Shown here piece by piece: positions 44,331 to 57,305 of a DNA stretch of 64,000 bases. Within the stretch, counting starts at the first letter, position 1, and the number at the start of each line of letters is the position of its first letter. The stretch is from assembly GCA_038380435.1 (NCBI GenBank), contig JAWZYU010000676.1, forward strand, positions 23,586 to 87,585, given 5' to 3'. Below the pieces are notes generated by a model. The model was given only the letters and a program-made list of their open reading frames with translations, made no database searches and had not been told where the DNA came from. Origin of the DNA: Ryuthela nishihirai (taxonomy: Eukaryota > Arthropoda > Arachnida > Araneae > Heptathelidae). The translations under genes were made by a program, and so were the position numbers.

Positions 44331-45645
44331 GGTGGAATCCGGCTCAGGTCACTGCAAAAGAAGGAGAAAAAAAATTAATAATTAGAATTGGTAGAGCTAA
44401 TATAAATCAGTAGTGCGTCGACTAAAGACCACTACAGACTATGCTGAAGAATACTGAACCAAAGAGTAAGCGAAAAGGTTACTATGAGGTAAAGTCGGGA
44501 GCTGGAAAACGCACGTCTGTAGCTGTCAGTGGTCGCAGAGCAAAGGGACGGGCGTTGCACTCAGTGGCACGAGTTGTAAAACCCGTTGGCGTCAGGGGGA
44601 AAACCCAGGGGATTAGTAAAACCCGTTGGCGTCAGGGAGAAAACCCAGGGGTTTACCTACTACCGGTCGTACAAGGTTCGGGTTTCGCGCTGCCATCTAT
44701 GTGCAAGCATGGGAACTAATTTTTCTTCACCTATCCCCATTTTTTTCCCTTGCTCCACCGAGTGGTACATATGTATATGTATATATATTTTTTTATTTCA
44801 TTTTTTCCAGCGTGACGTCACCTGCAAACGAGACAGTGCTATATATGCGAGAAGAATATGGGGCAAGTAGAGTATACAAAAGTTTATTAAAGTTTATAAG
44901 ATAATGATAGGAAATTTTAAAGTAATTTTCCTAATAAAATAAACAACCAGTACCAAATGTTTCTAAAATAATTCAATACCAGATGTTTACCGATCGTCAC
45001 GTAAACTACTCACGTGTTGACAATTCGATTTCGTTACCATCGTTGAAAGGTTAATAATAGACATTTTTTCTTGAAATTTCCGTCATATCTATCTATTCTA
45101 CCAACGCATGGAACTCTAGAAGAGTTTATCAAATGTTGTTTTTGATCTAAATTGGGACTGATTTTGCTGTAGGAATCGTTTCGTCTGGCATAAACGTTAG
45201 AAAGGATCCAAATTAATATATTTTTGCCTTAACGAATAATGGAGAAAAAAATGTCGTTTATTTAAATAAAATATCTCAGCTATTTTTGCCTAAATGAAAC
45301 GGAAAATTTTCTTCTTATTAAATTCTTTCATTTGCTACAGTAAATAAGCCATTCTAGAGTAAATAAGCTATTATATTAAGCTTATTTTGCTAGAGTAAAT
45401 AAGCTTTCATTTGCTAGAGTAATTTCTAACCGCTTGGGTGAAGTTACCTTTACGTTTTGCCCTGCTATGCTTGTTTGGGAAAAGCTTTTCTGAATATCCT
45501 TTAATTACTCTATATGATTTCGCAAACGTATATCAGTTTATAAGGGGAGATCGTATTTTGAAGTTTTCCGATTTATTGGTATATATAGTGTGAGGTAATT
45601 CTGTCGGAATAATTTTTCACTGCATAAGAAACTAACGGCTACTCA

Positions 45646-45764
45646 CCACACTTCCCTTAATTGTCCGGATGATTTTAGAGAGGTATAAAAGTGTAAAACT
45701 GAAAAATGAATCTAACACGGAAAAATCTAAATCTGACAACAAAGGACAACCTATATATGACGTA
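45646..45764 (-). promoter_or_regulatory. Predicted promoter, leader exon and donor of MCT copy 9
   Basis: Same motif set, unchanged. Confidence 0.43.
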
Positions 45765-46684
45765 GCAACGGTCTGCCCTACGCAACAGTACTCTCTGAAG
45801 GCTTTCATATCGTATATTATTTTCGCTGCGCAACAATTGGAATTCGAAAAAAACAATTGTTGTTCCTCAATTGTTATCGGTTGGCTTCGAAAAACGATGC
45901 TATGGATTCGTGGTTGTTTTACTCGGCCTTTGATCAAACGGAGACTTCGATTCCCTTTCCTTCCTGTCGACGGAGAATTTCAGAGCAAGTGTGTTATGCG
46001 ATCCCTTTTTTTTTTGTCACACTATCGTTTTATTTCTTTTAGTTCTTCTGCAGGAGAGGGTCTATGGGTTGTGCGATCCATTTAGAGGTTCGATCGTGCC
46101 CATACCTCTGCTTTCCACAGACGTGAGTTATATGCTGTTTCTCCTAGTGTAGAGTGATTCACTGGATTTTTTTTTTTTAAAGGTTTTCTAGGTTTTTCTT
46201 AGGAATTGGCATTATTCCTGGGATTTTATTTGCTCACTTGTTCCTACCGCTTGGGTCGTGTCGGTCTTTCTTACTTCTGAGCAGCACTTTTTTTGCACAC
46301 AATGGGCTAAAGGTCCAGGTCCCATAGACCACGAAGGCTCAGAGGAGGTTGGGGGGTACCCACTGGATCACCCAGTGGGGGGACAAGATGGTAGACTCCC
46401 CTCAAGGCCATCCAGCGTGTTCTTTAACGTGCACAGGATATGGCCCTCCCGCACACGGAGCCACGGCCTAATGTCCCATCCGACGGACGGCGGTCATTCC
46501 AATACCATCGGTGTCCTCTACTGACCGCGGGTAGGGCGGAGATTAATGTAAACGCAGGAAGAGACTTATGGGTGGACATCCGACGGACGGCGGTCATTCC
46601 AATACCATCGGTGTCCTCTACTGACCGCGGGTAGGGCGGAGATTAATGTAAACGCAGGAAGAGACTTATGGGTGGAGGGTCACC

Positions 46685-47784
46685 AGCGTGTGAATTTACT
46701 TTTTAAGTGTTCTGACCTCCTCCTCCTCCAACCCTTCGAACAAAATAACAGGGAGGTGTTTTGTGAATTGGGTTTCGATGCCGTGTGAAAATAATTTAAT
46801 GTTTGGTGTATTCCCCCGCTCTAAGGGGAAGTGGTTATGTGGTTAGGGTGTAGGTGTCGCGTGAAATTTTTTCGGTGTACTCTCCCCCCTAACAGGGAGG
46901 GGTTATATGGCTTGGTTTTAGGTAGCGTGTGAAAATTTTTTTGTGTATTCCCCCCCCTCTAAGAGGAAGGGGTTATGTTGGTTGGGTGTAGGTATCGTGT
47001 GAAATTTTTTCGGTGAACTCTCCCCCCCCTAACAGGAAGGGGCTCATGTCGGTTGGTTGTAGGTAGCTTGTGAAAATTTTTTGGTGTAATCCCACCGTCC
47101 AATAGGAAGGGGTTATTTGGTTTGGGTGTAGGTATCCTGTGAAAATTTTTCGGTGTACTCTCCCCCCCATAAGAGGAAGGGGTTATGTTGGTTGGTTGTA
47201 GGTAGCGTGTGAAATTTTTTTGGTGTATTCCCACCGTCCAAAAGGAAGGGGTTATGTGGATTAGGTGTAGGTATCGTGTGAAATTTTTTCGGTGTACTCT
47301 CCCCCCCATAAGAGGAAGGGGTTATGTTGGTTGGTTGTAGGTAGCGTGTGAAATTTTTTTGGTGTATTCCCACCGTCCAAAAGGAAGGGGTTATGTGGAT
47401 TAGGTGTAGGTATCGTGTGAAATTTTTTCGGTGTACTCTCCCCCCCCATAAGAGGAAGGGGTTATGTTGGTTGGTTGTAGGTAGCGTGTGAAATTTTTTT
47501 GGTGTATTCCCACCGTCCAAAAGGAAGGGGTTATGTGGATTAGGTGTAGGTATCGTGTGAAATTTTTTCGGTGTACTCTCCCCCCCCCCCCCCTTCCATA
47601 AGAGGAAGGGGCTATGTGGGTTGGTTGTAGGTAGCGTGTGAAAATTTTTTGGTGTATTCCCACCGTCCAATAGGAAGGGGTTGTGTGGGTTGGATGTAGG
47701 TATCGTGTGAAAATTTTTCAGTGTATCCCCCCCTCCTCTAAGAGGAAGGGGTTATGTGGGTTGGGTGTCAAGGACCTGTGAATT
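46685..47784. repeat. Minisatellite of unit 9
   Basis: Same monomer order; long C tract of 14. Confidence 0.9.
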
Positions 47785-48248
47785 ATTTTCTTTTTCTTTT
47801 GTACCTTATTATGAAGTGTCGGGTGACTCTCAACTTCCCTTCACACTTTATCCAGGCTTAGGACTGGCAGCGCATTGCGCTGGCGTGTTTAAAAGTTGTC
47901 TGTCTCTCTGGTGGACTTGGTATCATAGCACAATGTGCAGAGTTTTACAACGACATAGAAAAAAGAATACAATGCACAGCAAAAGTGACATACAAACAAT
48001 ACAAACATACAGGAAACAGCGAGAGTGTCTTCTCTTTGCTTTTAAGAAATTTTTTATATTTTTTTTTTTTATTTTTGAACATTTAAATTTTTATTTTTTT
48101 TTATTTTTGAACATTTAAATATTTTTTTTTTTGGTTTTTTGATTTTCACTTAATTCTTTTTTCAGTTTTTCCTGTTTAGGATGCCAAACCCTTCCCGGAC
48201 ATGGCAGTCAGTCCCGGAAGGGGAGGCCGCTTCCCGATAGCTGCGACA

Positions 48249-49641
48249 TCACACTGCGGTGGTGAAGACGTCGAGCCGTTCCTTGAGCGACGCTGCCGCC
48301 CGACCCCTCCTCTGGATCAAGACAGCAGAGACGTGCAAGGCGACGCCGAAGGCCGTGGCCACACACATCTTCGATCCCATGAAGAGCAGGACTGCGCGGT
48401 CGCCACCGGTGGACCGGAGCAGTCCTGCCACGGGAGGGTAGATGAGGTTGGCCACTCCCTGGAAGAGCCGCACCAGGGTGAAGGTGCCGTTCATGTTGTC
48501 GACTCCGTGATTCGAGCTAAGCAGGAGGGGGATCAGGATGGTCCACACTCCGGTTCCCACTCCTGCGGCGACGGAGGCAACAACAAGCTGCCAGTACTCG
48601 CGGCAGAAAGGCAGTGAGATGACGGCTGCAGCCGAGACGGAGACGGCCGCGATGTATTCGGCCGTCCTCGGCAGGGGAGAGCGGCTGGCGAGAAGACCAT
48701 ACGAGAGGCGCACGACCAGGTCGCCGGCAGCAGAGTAGGCGAGAAGCAGCATGGCACTGCTCTTCTCGATCCCCAGCGACTTGGCGTGCTGGGGAATGTA
48801 GTGCAGGAAGTGAGGGTTGCCCATACCCATCGCGAAGATGGAAGCGCTCGTGAGGAGGAACAGGCCGTCCGTGAGGAAACGGAGGGACAGCCTCTCGGCG
48901 ACCACCTTCGCGCAGGATCTGGGTGCCAGCTCTCCAGCTTCCGCGGGGGTCACGACGACGGCATCGTTGCTGCCGCCGGCGGGCACCTCGCGGAAGCGGC
49001 TCTCGGGACCGAACGAAGAGCAGGCCGCAGACTGCGATGAGCGTGAAGCAGCCGGCCAGCACGAGGAACGTGTAGTGCAGGCCGACCGCCAGCAGCAGCT
49101 CGTTGATCGCAGTGGGCAGGGCCATGGCCCCGAAGCAGCCTCCCGACAGGGCGACGGCCATCGCTGCCGGCCTCCGTGTCGTGAAGTACTTTCCAGTGCA
49201 CACTATGCCGGTGGTGATGGCAAAGGATGCACCGACCCCCATGAGGCCTCCAATGGTACCTATGAGGAAGGAACCGGAGGTGGCCAGGTAGCTGAGGGCA
49301 AGGCCAGCGCTGCACAGCAATCCGCCCAGACACACGAGCGGCCTGTATCCGAAGGTAGACATGAGGATCCCTGTCACCGGTGAGAAGACCAGCGATAGGG
49401 TTCCTAGCAGCCCCGGGATCCAGGCCGCCTGGGACGGAGATGTATCAGGAAACTCCAGGAAGATCGCCACCTTCAGAGCGCTGAAGGACTTGACGAATCC
49501 TGAAAGGAGAAAGGTTATGAGAAAGCAGCCACCAGCGACGGCCCACCCGTATCCTCCATCGGGTGGAACCATCTTGGTGGCTGTGGTGGCGTTGGCACGC
49601 TCTTCCTCTACTCCCTTCGTCGCTGCAACTGGAACGGACAT
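48249..49641 (-). pseudogene. Frameshifted monocarboxylate transporter, copy 10
   Basis: This copy spans 1393 bp, one more than the others, because of an extra A at 49008 (plus CTCGGGACCG against CTCGGGCCG). Reading from the normal start, residues 1-211 (TM1-TM6) match the common protein. The frame then shifts and runs through 163 unrelated Arg/Pro-rich codons to a stop at 48517, giving 374 residues. TM7-TM12, including Asp307 and Arg311, are lost, so transport activity is not expected. The second half stays open in the original frame (48249-48986) but has no promoter of its own. Because the coding region is one terminal exon, the early stop need not trigger exon-junction-dependent decay. The insertion is not in a homopolymer, but a sequencing error cannot be excluded. 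Confidence 0.85.
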
Positions 49642-50956
49642 GGTGGAATCCGGCTCAGGTCACTGCAAAAGAAGGAGAAAAAAAATTAATAATTAGAATT
49701 GGTAGAGCTAATATAAATCAGTAGTGCGTCGACTAAAGACCACTACAGACTATGCTGAAGAATACTGAACCAAAGAGTAAGCGAAAAGGTTACTATGAGG
49801 TAAAGTCGGGAGCTGGAAAACGCACGTCTGTAGCTGTCAGTGGTCGCAGAGCAAAGGGACGGGCGTTGCACTCAGTGGCACGAGTTGTAAAACCCGTTGG
49901 CGTCAGGGGGAAAACCCAGGGGATTAGTAAAACCCGTTGGCGTCAGGGAGAAAACCCAGGGGTTTACCTACTACCGGTCGTACAAGGTTCGGGTTTCGCG
50001 CTGCCATCTATGTGCAAGCATGGGAACTAATTTTTCTTCACCTATCCCCATTTTTTTCCCTTGCTCCACCGAGTGGTACATATGTATATGTATATATATT
50101 TTTTTATTTCATTTTTTCCAGCGTGACGTCACCTGCAAACGAGACAGTGCTATATATGCGAGAAGAATATGGGGCAAGTAGAGTATACAAAAGTTTATTA
50201 AAGTTTATAAGATAATGATAGGAAATTTTAAAGTAATTTTCCTAATAAAATAAACAACCAGTACCAAATGTTTCTAAAATAATTCAATACCAGATGTTTA
50301 CCGATCGTCACGTAAACTACTCACGTGTTGACAATTCGATTTCGTTACCATCGTTGAAAGGTTAATAATAGACATTTTTTCTTGAAATTTCCGTCATATC
50401 TATCTATTCTACCAACGCATGGAACTCTAGAAGAGTTTATCAAATGTTGTTTTTGATCTAAATTGGGACTGATTTTGCTGTAGGAATCGTTTCGTCTGGC
50501 ATAAACGTTAGAAAGGATCCAAATTAATATATTTTTGCCTTAACGAATAATGGAGAAAAAAATGTCGTTTATTTAAATAAAATATCTCAGCTATTTTTGC
50601 CTAAATGAAACGGAAAATTTTCTTCTTATTAAATTCTTTCATTTGCTACAGTAAATAAGCCATTCTAGAGTAAATAAGCTATTATATTAAGCTTATTTTG
50701 CTAGAGTAAATAAGCTTTCATTTGCTAGAGTAATTTCTAACCGCTTGGGTGAAGTTACCTTTACGTTTTGCCCTGCTATGCTTGTTTGGGAAAAGCTTTT
50801 CTGAATATCCTTTAATTACTCTATATGATTTCGCAAACGTATATCAGTTTATAAGGGGAGATCGTATTTTGAAGTTTTCCGATTTATTGGTATATATAGT
50901 GTGAGGTAATTCTGTCGGAATAATTTTTCACTGCATAAGAAACTAACGGCTACTCA

Positions 50957-51075
50957 CCACACTTCCCTTAATTGTCCGGATGATTTTAGAGAGGTATAAA
51001 AGTGTAAAACTGAAAAATGAATCTAACACGGAAAAATCTAAATCTGACAACAAAGGACAACCTATATATGACGTA
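50957..51075 (-). promoter_or_regulatory. Predicted promoter, leader exon and donor of MCT copy 10
   Basis: Unchanged despite the broken reading frame, so this copy would still be transcribed if the others are. Confidence 0.43.
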
Positions 51076-51995
51076 GCAACGGTCTGCCCTACGCAACAGT
51101 ACTCTCTGAAGGCTTTCATATCGTATATTATTTTCGCTGCGCAACAATTGGAATTCGAAAAAAACAATTGTTGTTCCTCAATTGTTATCGGTTGGCTTCG
51201 AAAAACGATGCTATGGATTCGTGGTTGTTTTACTCGGCCTTTGATCAAACGGAGACTTCGATTCCCTTTCCTTCCTGTCGACGGAGAATTTCAGAGCAAG
51301 TGTGTTATGCGATCCCTTTTTTTTTTGTCACACTATCGTTTTATTTCTTTTAGTTCTTCTGCAGGAGAGGGTCTATGGGTTGTGCGATCCATTTAGAGGT
51401 TCGATCGTGCCCATACCTCTGCTTTCCACAGACGTGAGTTATATGCTGTTTCTCCTAGTGTAGAGTGATTCACTGGATTTTTTTTTTTTAAAGGTTTTCT
51501 AGGTTTTTCTTAGGAATTGGCATTATTCCTGGGATTTTATTTGCTCACTTGTTCCTACCGCTTGGGTCGTGTCGGTCTTTCTTACTTCTGAGCAGCACTT
51601 TTTTTGCACACAATGGGCTAAAGGTCCAGGTCCCATAGACCACGAAGGCTCAGAGGAGGTTGGGGGGTACCCACTGGATCACCCAGTGGGGGGACAAGAT
51701 GGTAGACTCCCCTCAAGGCCATCCAGCGTGTTCTTTAACGTGCACAGGATATGGCCCTCCCGCACACGGAGCCACGGCCTAATGTCCCATCCGACGGACG
51801 GCGGTCATTCCAATACCATCGGTGTCCTCTACTGACCGCGGGTAGGGCGGAGATTAATGTAAACGCAGGAAGAGACTTATGGGTGGACATCCGACGGACG
51901 GCGGTCATTCCAATACCATCGGTGTCCTCTACTGACCGCGGGTAGGGCGGAGATTAATGTAAACGCAGGAAGAGACTTATGGGTGGAGGGTCACC

Positions 51996-53095
51996 AGCGT
52001 GTGAATTTACTTTTTAAGTGTTCTGACCTCCTCCTCCTCCAACCCTTCGAACAAAATAACAGGGAGGTGTTTTGTGAATTGGGTTTCGATGCCGTGTGAA
52101 AATAATTTAATGTTTGGTGTATTCCCCCGCTCTAAGGGGAAGTGGTTATGTGGTTAGGGTGTAGGTGTCGCGTGAAATTTTTTCGGTGTACTCTCCCCCC
52201 TAACAGGGAGGGGTTATATGGCTTGGTTTTAGGTAGCGTGTGAAAATTTTTTTGTGTATTCCCCCCCCTCTAAGAGGAAGGGGTTATGTTGGTTGGGTGT
52301 AGGTATCGTGTGAAATTTTTTCGGTGAACTCTCCCCCCCCTAACAGGAAGGGGCTCATGTCGGTTGGTTGTAGGTAGCTTGTGAAAATTTTTTGGTGTAA
52401 TCCCACCGTCCAATAGGAAGGGGTTATTTGGTTTGGGTGTAGGTATCCTGTGAAAATTTTTCGGTGTACTCTCCCCCCCATAAGAGGAAGGGGTTATGTT
52501 GGTTGGTTGTAGGTAGCGTGTGAAATTTTTTTGGTGTATTCCCACCGTCCAAAAGGAAGGGGTTATGTGGATTAGGTGTAGGTATCGTGTGAAATTTTTT
52601 CGGTGTACTCTCCCCCCCATAAGAGGAAGGGGTTATGTTGGTTGGTTGTAGGTAGCGTGTGAAATTTTTTTGGTGTATTCCCACCGTCCAAAAGGAAGGG
52701 GTTATGTGGATTAGGTGTAGGTATCGTGTGAAATTTTTTCGGTGTACTCTCCCCCCCCATAAGAGGAAGGGGTTATGTTGGTTGGTTGTAGGTAGCGTGT
52801 GAAATTTTTTTGGTGTATTCCCACCGTCCAAAAGGAAGGGGTTATGTGGATTAGGTGTAGGTATCGTGTGAAATTTTTTCGGTGTACTCTCCCCCCCCCC
52901 CCCCTTCCATAAGAGGAAGGGGCTATGTGGGTTGGTTGTAGGTAGCGTGTGAAAATTTTTTGGTGTATTCCCACCGTCCAATAGGAAGGGGTTGTGTGGG
53001 TTGGATGTAGGTATCGTGTGAAAATTTTTCAGTGTATCCCCCCCTCCTCTAAGAGGAAGGGGTTATGTGGGTTGGGTGTCAAGGACCTGTGAATT
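51996..53095. repeat. Minisatellite of unit 10
   Basis: Same monomer order; long C tract of 14. Confidence 0.9.
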
Positions 53096-53559
53096 ATTTT
53101 CTTTTTCTTTTGTACCTTATTATGAAGTGTCGGGTGACTCTCAACTTCCCTTCACACTTTATCCAGGCTTAGGACTGGCAGCGCATTGCGCTGGCGTGTT
53201 TAAAAGTTGTCTGTCTCTCTGGTGGACTTGGTATCATAGCACAATGTGCAGAGTTTTACAACGACATAGAAAAAAGAATACAATGCACAGCAAAAGTGAC
53301 ATACAAACAATACAAACATACAGGAAACAGCGAGAGTGTCTTCTCTTTGCTTTTAAGAAATTTTTTATATTTTTTTTTTTTATTTTTGAACATTTAAATT
53401 TTTATTTTTTTTTATTTTTGAACATTTAAATATTTTTTTTTTTGGTTTTTTGATTTTCACTTAATTCTTTTTTCAGTTTTTCCTGTTTAGGATGCCAAAC
53501 CCTTCCCGGACATGGCAGTCAGTCCCGGAAGGGGAGGCCGCTTCCCGATAGCTGCGACA

Positions 53560-54951
53560 TCACACTGCGGTGGTGAAGACGTCGAGCCGTTCCTTGAGCG
53601 ACGCTGCCGCCCGACCCCTCCTCTGGATCAAGACAGCAGAGACGTGCAAGGCGACGCCGAAGGCCGTGGCCACACACATCTTCGATCCCATGAAGAGCAG
53701 GACTGCGCGGTCGCCACCGGTGGACCGGAGCAGTCCTGCCACGGGAGGGTAGATGAGGTTGGCCACTCCCTGGAAGAGCCGCACCAGGGTGAAGGTGCCG
53801 TTCATGTTGTCGACTCCGTGATTCGAGCTAAGCAGGAGGGGGATCAGGATGGTCCACACTCCGGTTCCCACTCCTGCGGCGACGGAGGCAACAACAAGCT
53901 GCCAGTACTCGCGGCAGAAAGGCAGTGAGATGACGGCTGCAGCCGAGACGGAGACGGCCGCGATGTATTCGGCCGTCCTCGGCAGGGGAGAGCGGCTGGC
54001 GAGAAGACCATACGAGAGGCGCACGACCAGGTCGCCGGCAGCAGAGTAGGCGAGAAGCAGCATGGCACTGCTCTTCTCGATCCCCAGCGACTTGGCGTGC
54101 TGGGGAATGTAGTGCAGGAAGTGAGGGTTGCCCATACCCATCGCGAAGATGGAAGCGCTCGTGAGGAGGAACAGGCCGTCCGTGAGGAAACGGAGGGACA
54201 GCCTCTCGGCGACCACCTTCGCGCAGGATCTGGGTGCCAGCTCTCCAGCTTCCGCGGGGGTCACGACGACGGCATCGTTGCTGCCGCCGGCGGGCACCTC
54301 GCGGAAGCGGCTCTCGGGCCGAACGAAGAGCAGGCCGCAGACTGCGATGAGCGTGAAGCAGCCGGCCAGCACGAGGAACGTGTAGTGCAGGCCGACCGCC
54401 AGCAGCAGCTCGTTGATCGCAGTGGGCAGGGCCATGGCCCCGAAGCAGCCTCCCGACAGGGCGACGGCCATCGCTGCCGGCCTCCGTGTCGTGAAGTACT
54501 TTCCAGTGCACACTATGCCGGTGGTGATGGCAAAGGATGCACCGACCCCCATGAGGCCTCCAATGGTACCTATGAGGAAGGAACCGGAGGTGGCCAGGTA
54601 GCTGAGGGCAAGGCCAGCGCTGCACAGCAATCCGCCCAGACACACGAGCGGCCTGTATCCGAAGGTAGACATGAGGATCCCTGTCACCGGTGAGAAGACC
54701 AGCGATAGGGTTCCTAGCAGCCCCGGGATCCAGGCCGCCTGGGACGGAGATGTATCAGGAAACTCCAGGAAGATCGCCACCTTCAGAGCGCTGAAGGACT
54801 TGACGAATCCTGAAAGGAGAAAGGTTATGAGAAAGCAGCCACCAGCGACGGCCCACCCGTATCCTCCATCGGGTGGAACCATCTTGGTGGCTGTGGTGGC
54901 GTTGGCACGCTCTTCCTCTACTCCCTTCGTCGCTGCAACTGGAACGGACAT
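53560..54951 (-). CDS. Monocarboxylate transporter (SLC16/MCT family), copy 11
   Basis: 463 residues with the common protein sequence; intact. Confidence 0.94.
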   Translation of the reverse strand: MSVPVAATKGVEEERANATTATKMVPPDGGYGWAVAGGCFLITFLLSGFVKSFSALKVAIFLEFPDTSPSQAAWIPGLLGTLSLVFSPVTGILMSTFGYRPLVCLGGLLCSAGLALSYLATSGSFLIGTIGGLMGVGASFAITTGIVCTGKYFTTRRPAAMAVALSGGCFGAMALPTAINELLLAVGLHYTFLVLAGCFTLIAVCGLLFVRPESRFREVPAGGSNDAVVVTPAEAGELAPRSCAKVVAERLSLRFLTDGLFLLTSASIFAMGMGNPHFLHYIPQHAKSLGIEKSSAMLLLAYSAAGDLVVRLSYGLLASRSPLPRTAEYIAAVSVSAAAVISLPFCREYWQLVVASVAAGVGTGVWTILIPLLLSSNHGVDNMNGTFTLVRLFQGVANLIYPPVAGLLRSTGGDRAVLLFMGSKMCVATAFGVALHVSAVLIQRRGRAAASLKERLDVFTTAV

Positions 54952-56266
54952 GGTGGAATCCGGCTCAGGTCACTGCAAAAGAAGGAGAAAAAAAATTAAT
55001 AATTAGAATTGGTAGAGCTAATATAAATCAGTAGTGCGTCGACTAAAGACCACTACAGACTATGCTGAAGAATACTGAACCAAAGAGTAAGCGAAAAGGT
55101 TACTATGAGGTAAAGTCGGGAGCTGGAAAACGCACGTCTGTAGCTGTCAGTGGTCGCAGAGCAAAGGGACGGGCGTTGCACTCAGTGGCACGAGTTGTAA
55201 AACCCGTTGGCGTCAGGGGGAAAACCCAGGGGATTAGTAAAACCCGTTGGCGTCAGGGAGAAAACCCAGGGGTTTACCTACTACCGGTCGTACAAGGTTC
55301 GGGTTTCGCGCTGCCATCTATGTGCAAGCATGGGAACTAATTTTTCTTCACCTATCCCCATTTTTTTCCCTTGCTCCACCGAGTGGTACATATGTATATG
55401 TATATATATTTTTTTATTTCATTTTTTCCAGCGTGACGTCACCTGCAAACGAGACAGTGCTATATATGCGAGAAGAATATGGGGCAAGTAGAGTATACAA
55501 AAGTTTATTAAAGTTTATAAGATAATGATAGGAAATTTTAAAGTAATTTTCCTAATAAAATAAACAACCAGTACCAAATGTTTCTAAAATAATTCAATAC
55601 CAGATGTTTACCGATCGTCACGTAAACTACTCACGTGTTGACAATTCGATTTCGTTACCATCGTTGAAAGGTTAATAATAGACATTTTTTCTTGAAATTT
55701 CCGTCATATCTATCTATTCTACCAACGCATGGAACTCTAGAAGAGTTTATCAAATGTTGTTTTTGATCTAAATTGGGACTGATTTTGCTGTAGGAATCGT
55801 TTCGTCTGGCATAAACGTTAGAAAGGATCCAAATTAATATATTTTTGCCTTAACGAATAATGGAGAAAAAAATGTCGTTTATTTAAATAAAATATCTCAG
55901 CTATTTTTGCCTAAATGAAACGGAAAATTTTCTTCTTATTAAATTCTTTCATTTGCTACAGTAAATAAGCCATTCTAGAGTAAATAAGCTATTATATTAA
56001 GCTTATTTTGCTAGAGTAAATAAGCTTTCATTTGCTAGAGTAATTTCTAACCGCTTGGGTGAAGTTACCTTTACGTTTTGCCCTGCTATGCTTGTTTGGG
56101 AAAAGCTTTTCTGAATATCCTTTAATTACTCTATATGATTTCGCAAACGTATATCAGTTTATAAGGGGAGATCGTATTTTGAAGTTTTCCGATTTATTGG
56201 TATATATAGTGTGAGGTAATTCTGTCGGAATAATTTTTCACTGCATAAGAAACTAACGGCTACTCA

Positions 56267-56385
56267 CCACACTTCCCTTAATTGTCCGGATGATTTTAGA
56301 GAGGTATAAAAGTGTAAAACTGAAAAATGAATCTAACACGGAAAAATCTAAATCTGACAACAAAGGACAACCTATATATGACGTA
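56267..56385 (-). promoter_or_regulatory. Predicted promoter, leader exon and donor of MCT copy 11
   Basis: Same motif set, unchanged. Confidence 0.43.
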
Positions 56386-57305
56386 GCAACGGTCTGCCCT
56401 ACGCAACAGTACTCTCTGAAGGCTTTCATATCGTATATTATTTTCGCTGCGCAACAATTGGAATTCGAAAAAAACAATTGTTGTTCCTCAATTGTTATCG
56501 GTTGGCTTCGAAAAACGATGCTATGGATTCGTGGTTGTTTTACTCGGCCTTTGATCAAACGGAGACTTCGATTCCCTTTCCTTCCTGTCGACGGAGAATT
56601 TCAGAGCAAGTGTGTTATGCGATCCCTTTTTTTTTTGTCACACTATCGTTTTATTTCTTTTAGTTCTTCTGCAGGAGAGGGTCTATGGGTTGTGCGATCC
56701 ATTTAGAGGTTCGATCGTGCCCATACCTCTGCTTTCCACAGACGTGAGTTATATGCTGTTTCTCCTAGTGTAGAGTGATTCACTGGATTTTTTTTTTTTA
56801 AAGGTTTTCTAGGTTTTTCTTAGGAATTGGCATTATTCCTGGGATTTTATTTGCTCACTTGTTCCTACCGCTTGGGTCGTGTCGGTCTTTCTTACTTCTG
56901 AGCAGCACTTTTTTTGCACACAATGGGCTAAAGGTCCAGGTCCCATAGACCACGAAGGCTCAGAGGAGGTTGGGGGGTACCCACTGGATCACCCAGTGGG
57001 GGGACAAGATGGTAGACTCCCCTCAAGGCCATCCAGCGTGTTCTTTAACGTGCACAGGATATGGCCCTCCCGCACACGGAGCCACGGCCTAATGTCCCAT
57101 CCGACGGACGGCGGTCATTCCAATACCATCGGTGTCCTCTACTGACCGCGGGTAGGGCGGAGATTAATGTAAACGCAGGAAGAGACTTATGGGTGGACAT
57201 CCGACGGACGGCGGTCATTCCAATACCATCGGTGTCCTCTACTGACCGCGGGTAGGGCGGAGATTAATGTAAACGCAGGAAGAGACTTATGGGTGGAGGG
57301 TCACC

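Larger units (their letters stand above)
42475..47784. repeat. Tandem array unit 9 (5310 bp)
   Basis: No substitution noticed; long C tract of 14. Confidence 0.97.
47785..53095. repeat. Tandem array unit 10 (5311 bp)
   Basis: Carries the only gene-breaking variant in the window, an inserted A at 49008; otherwise like unit 9, with C14 in the long C tract. Confidence 0.97.
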
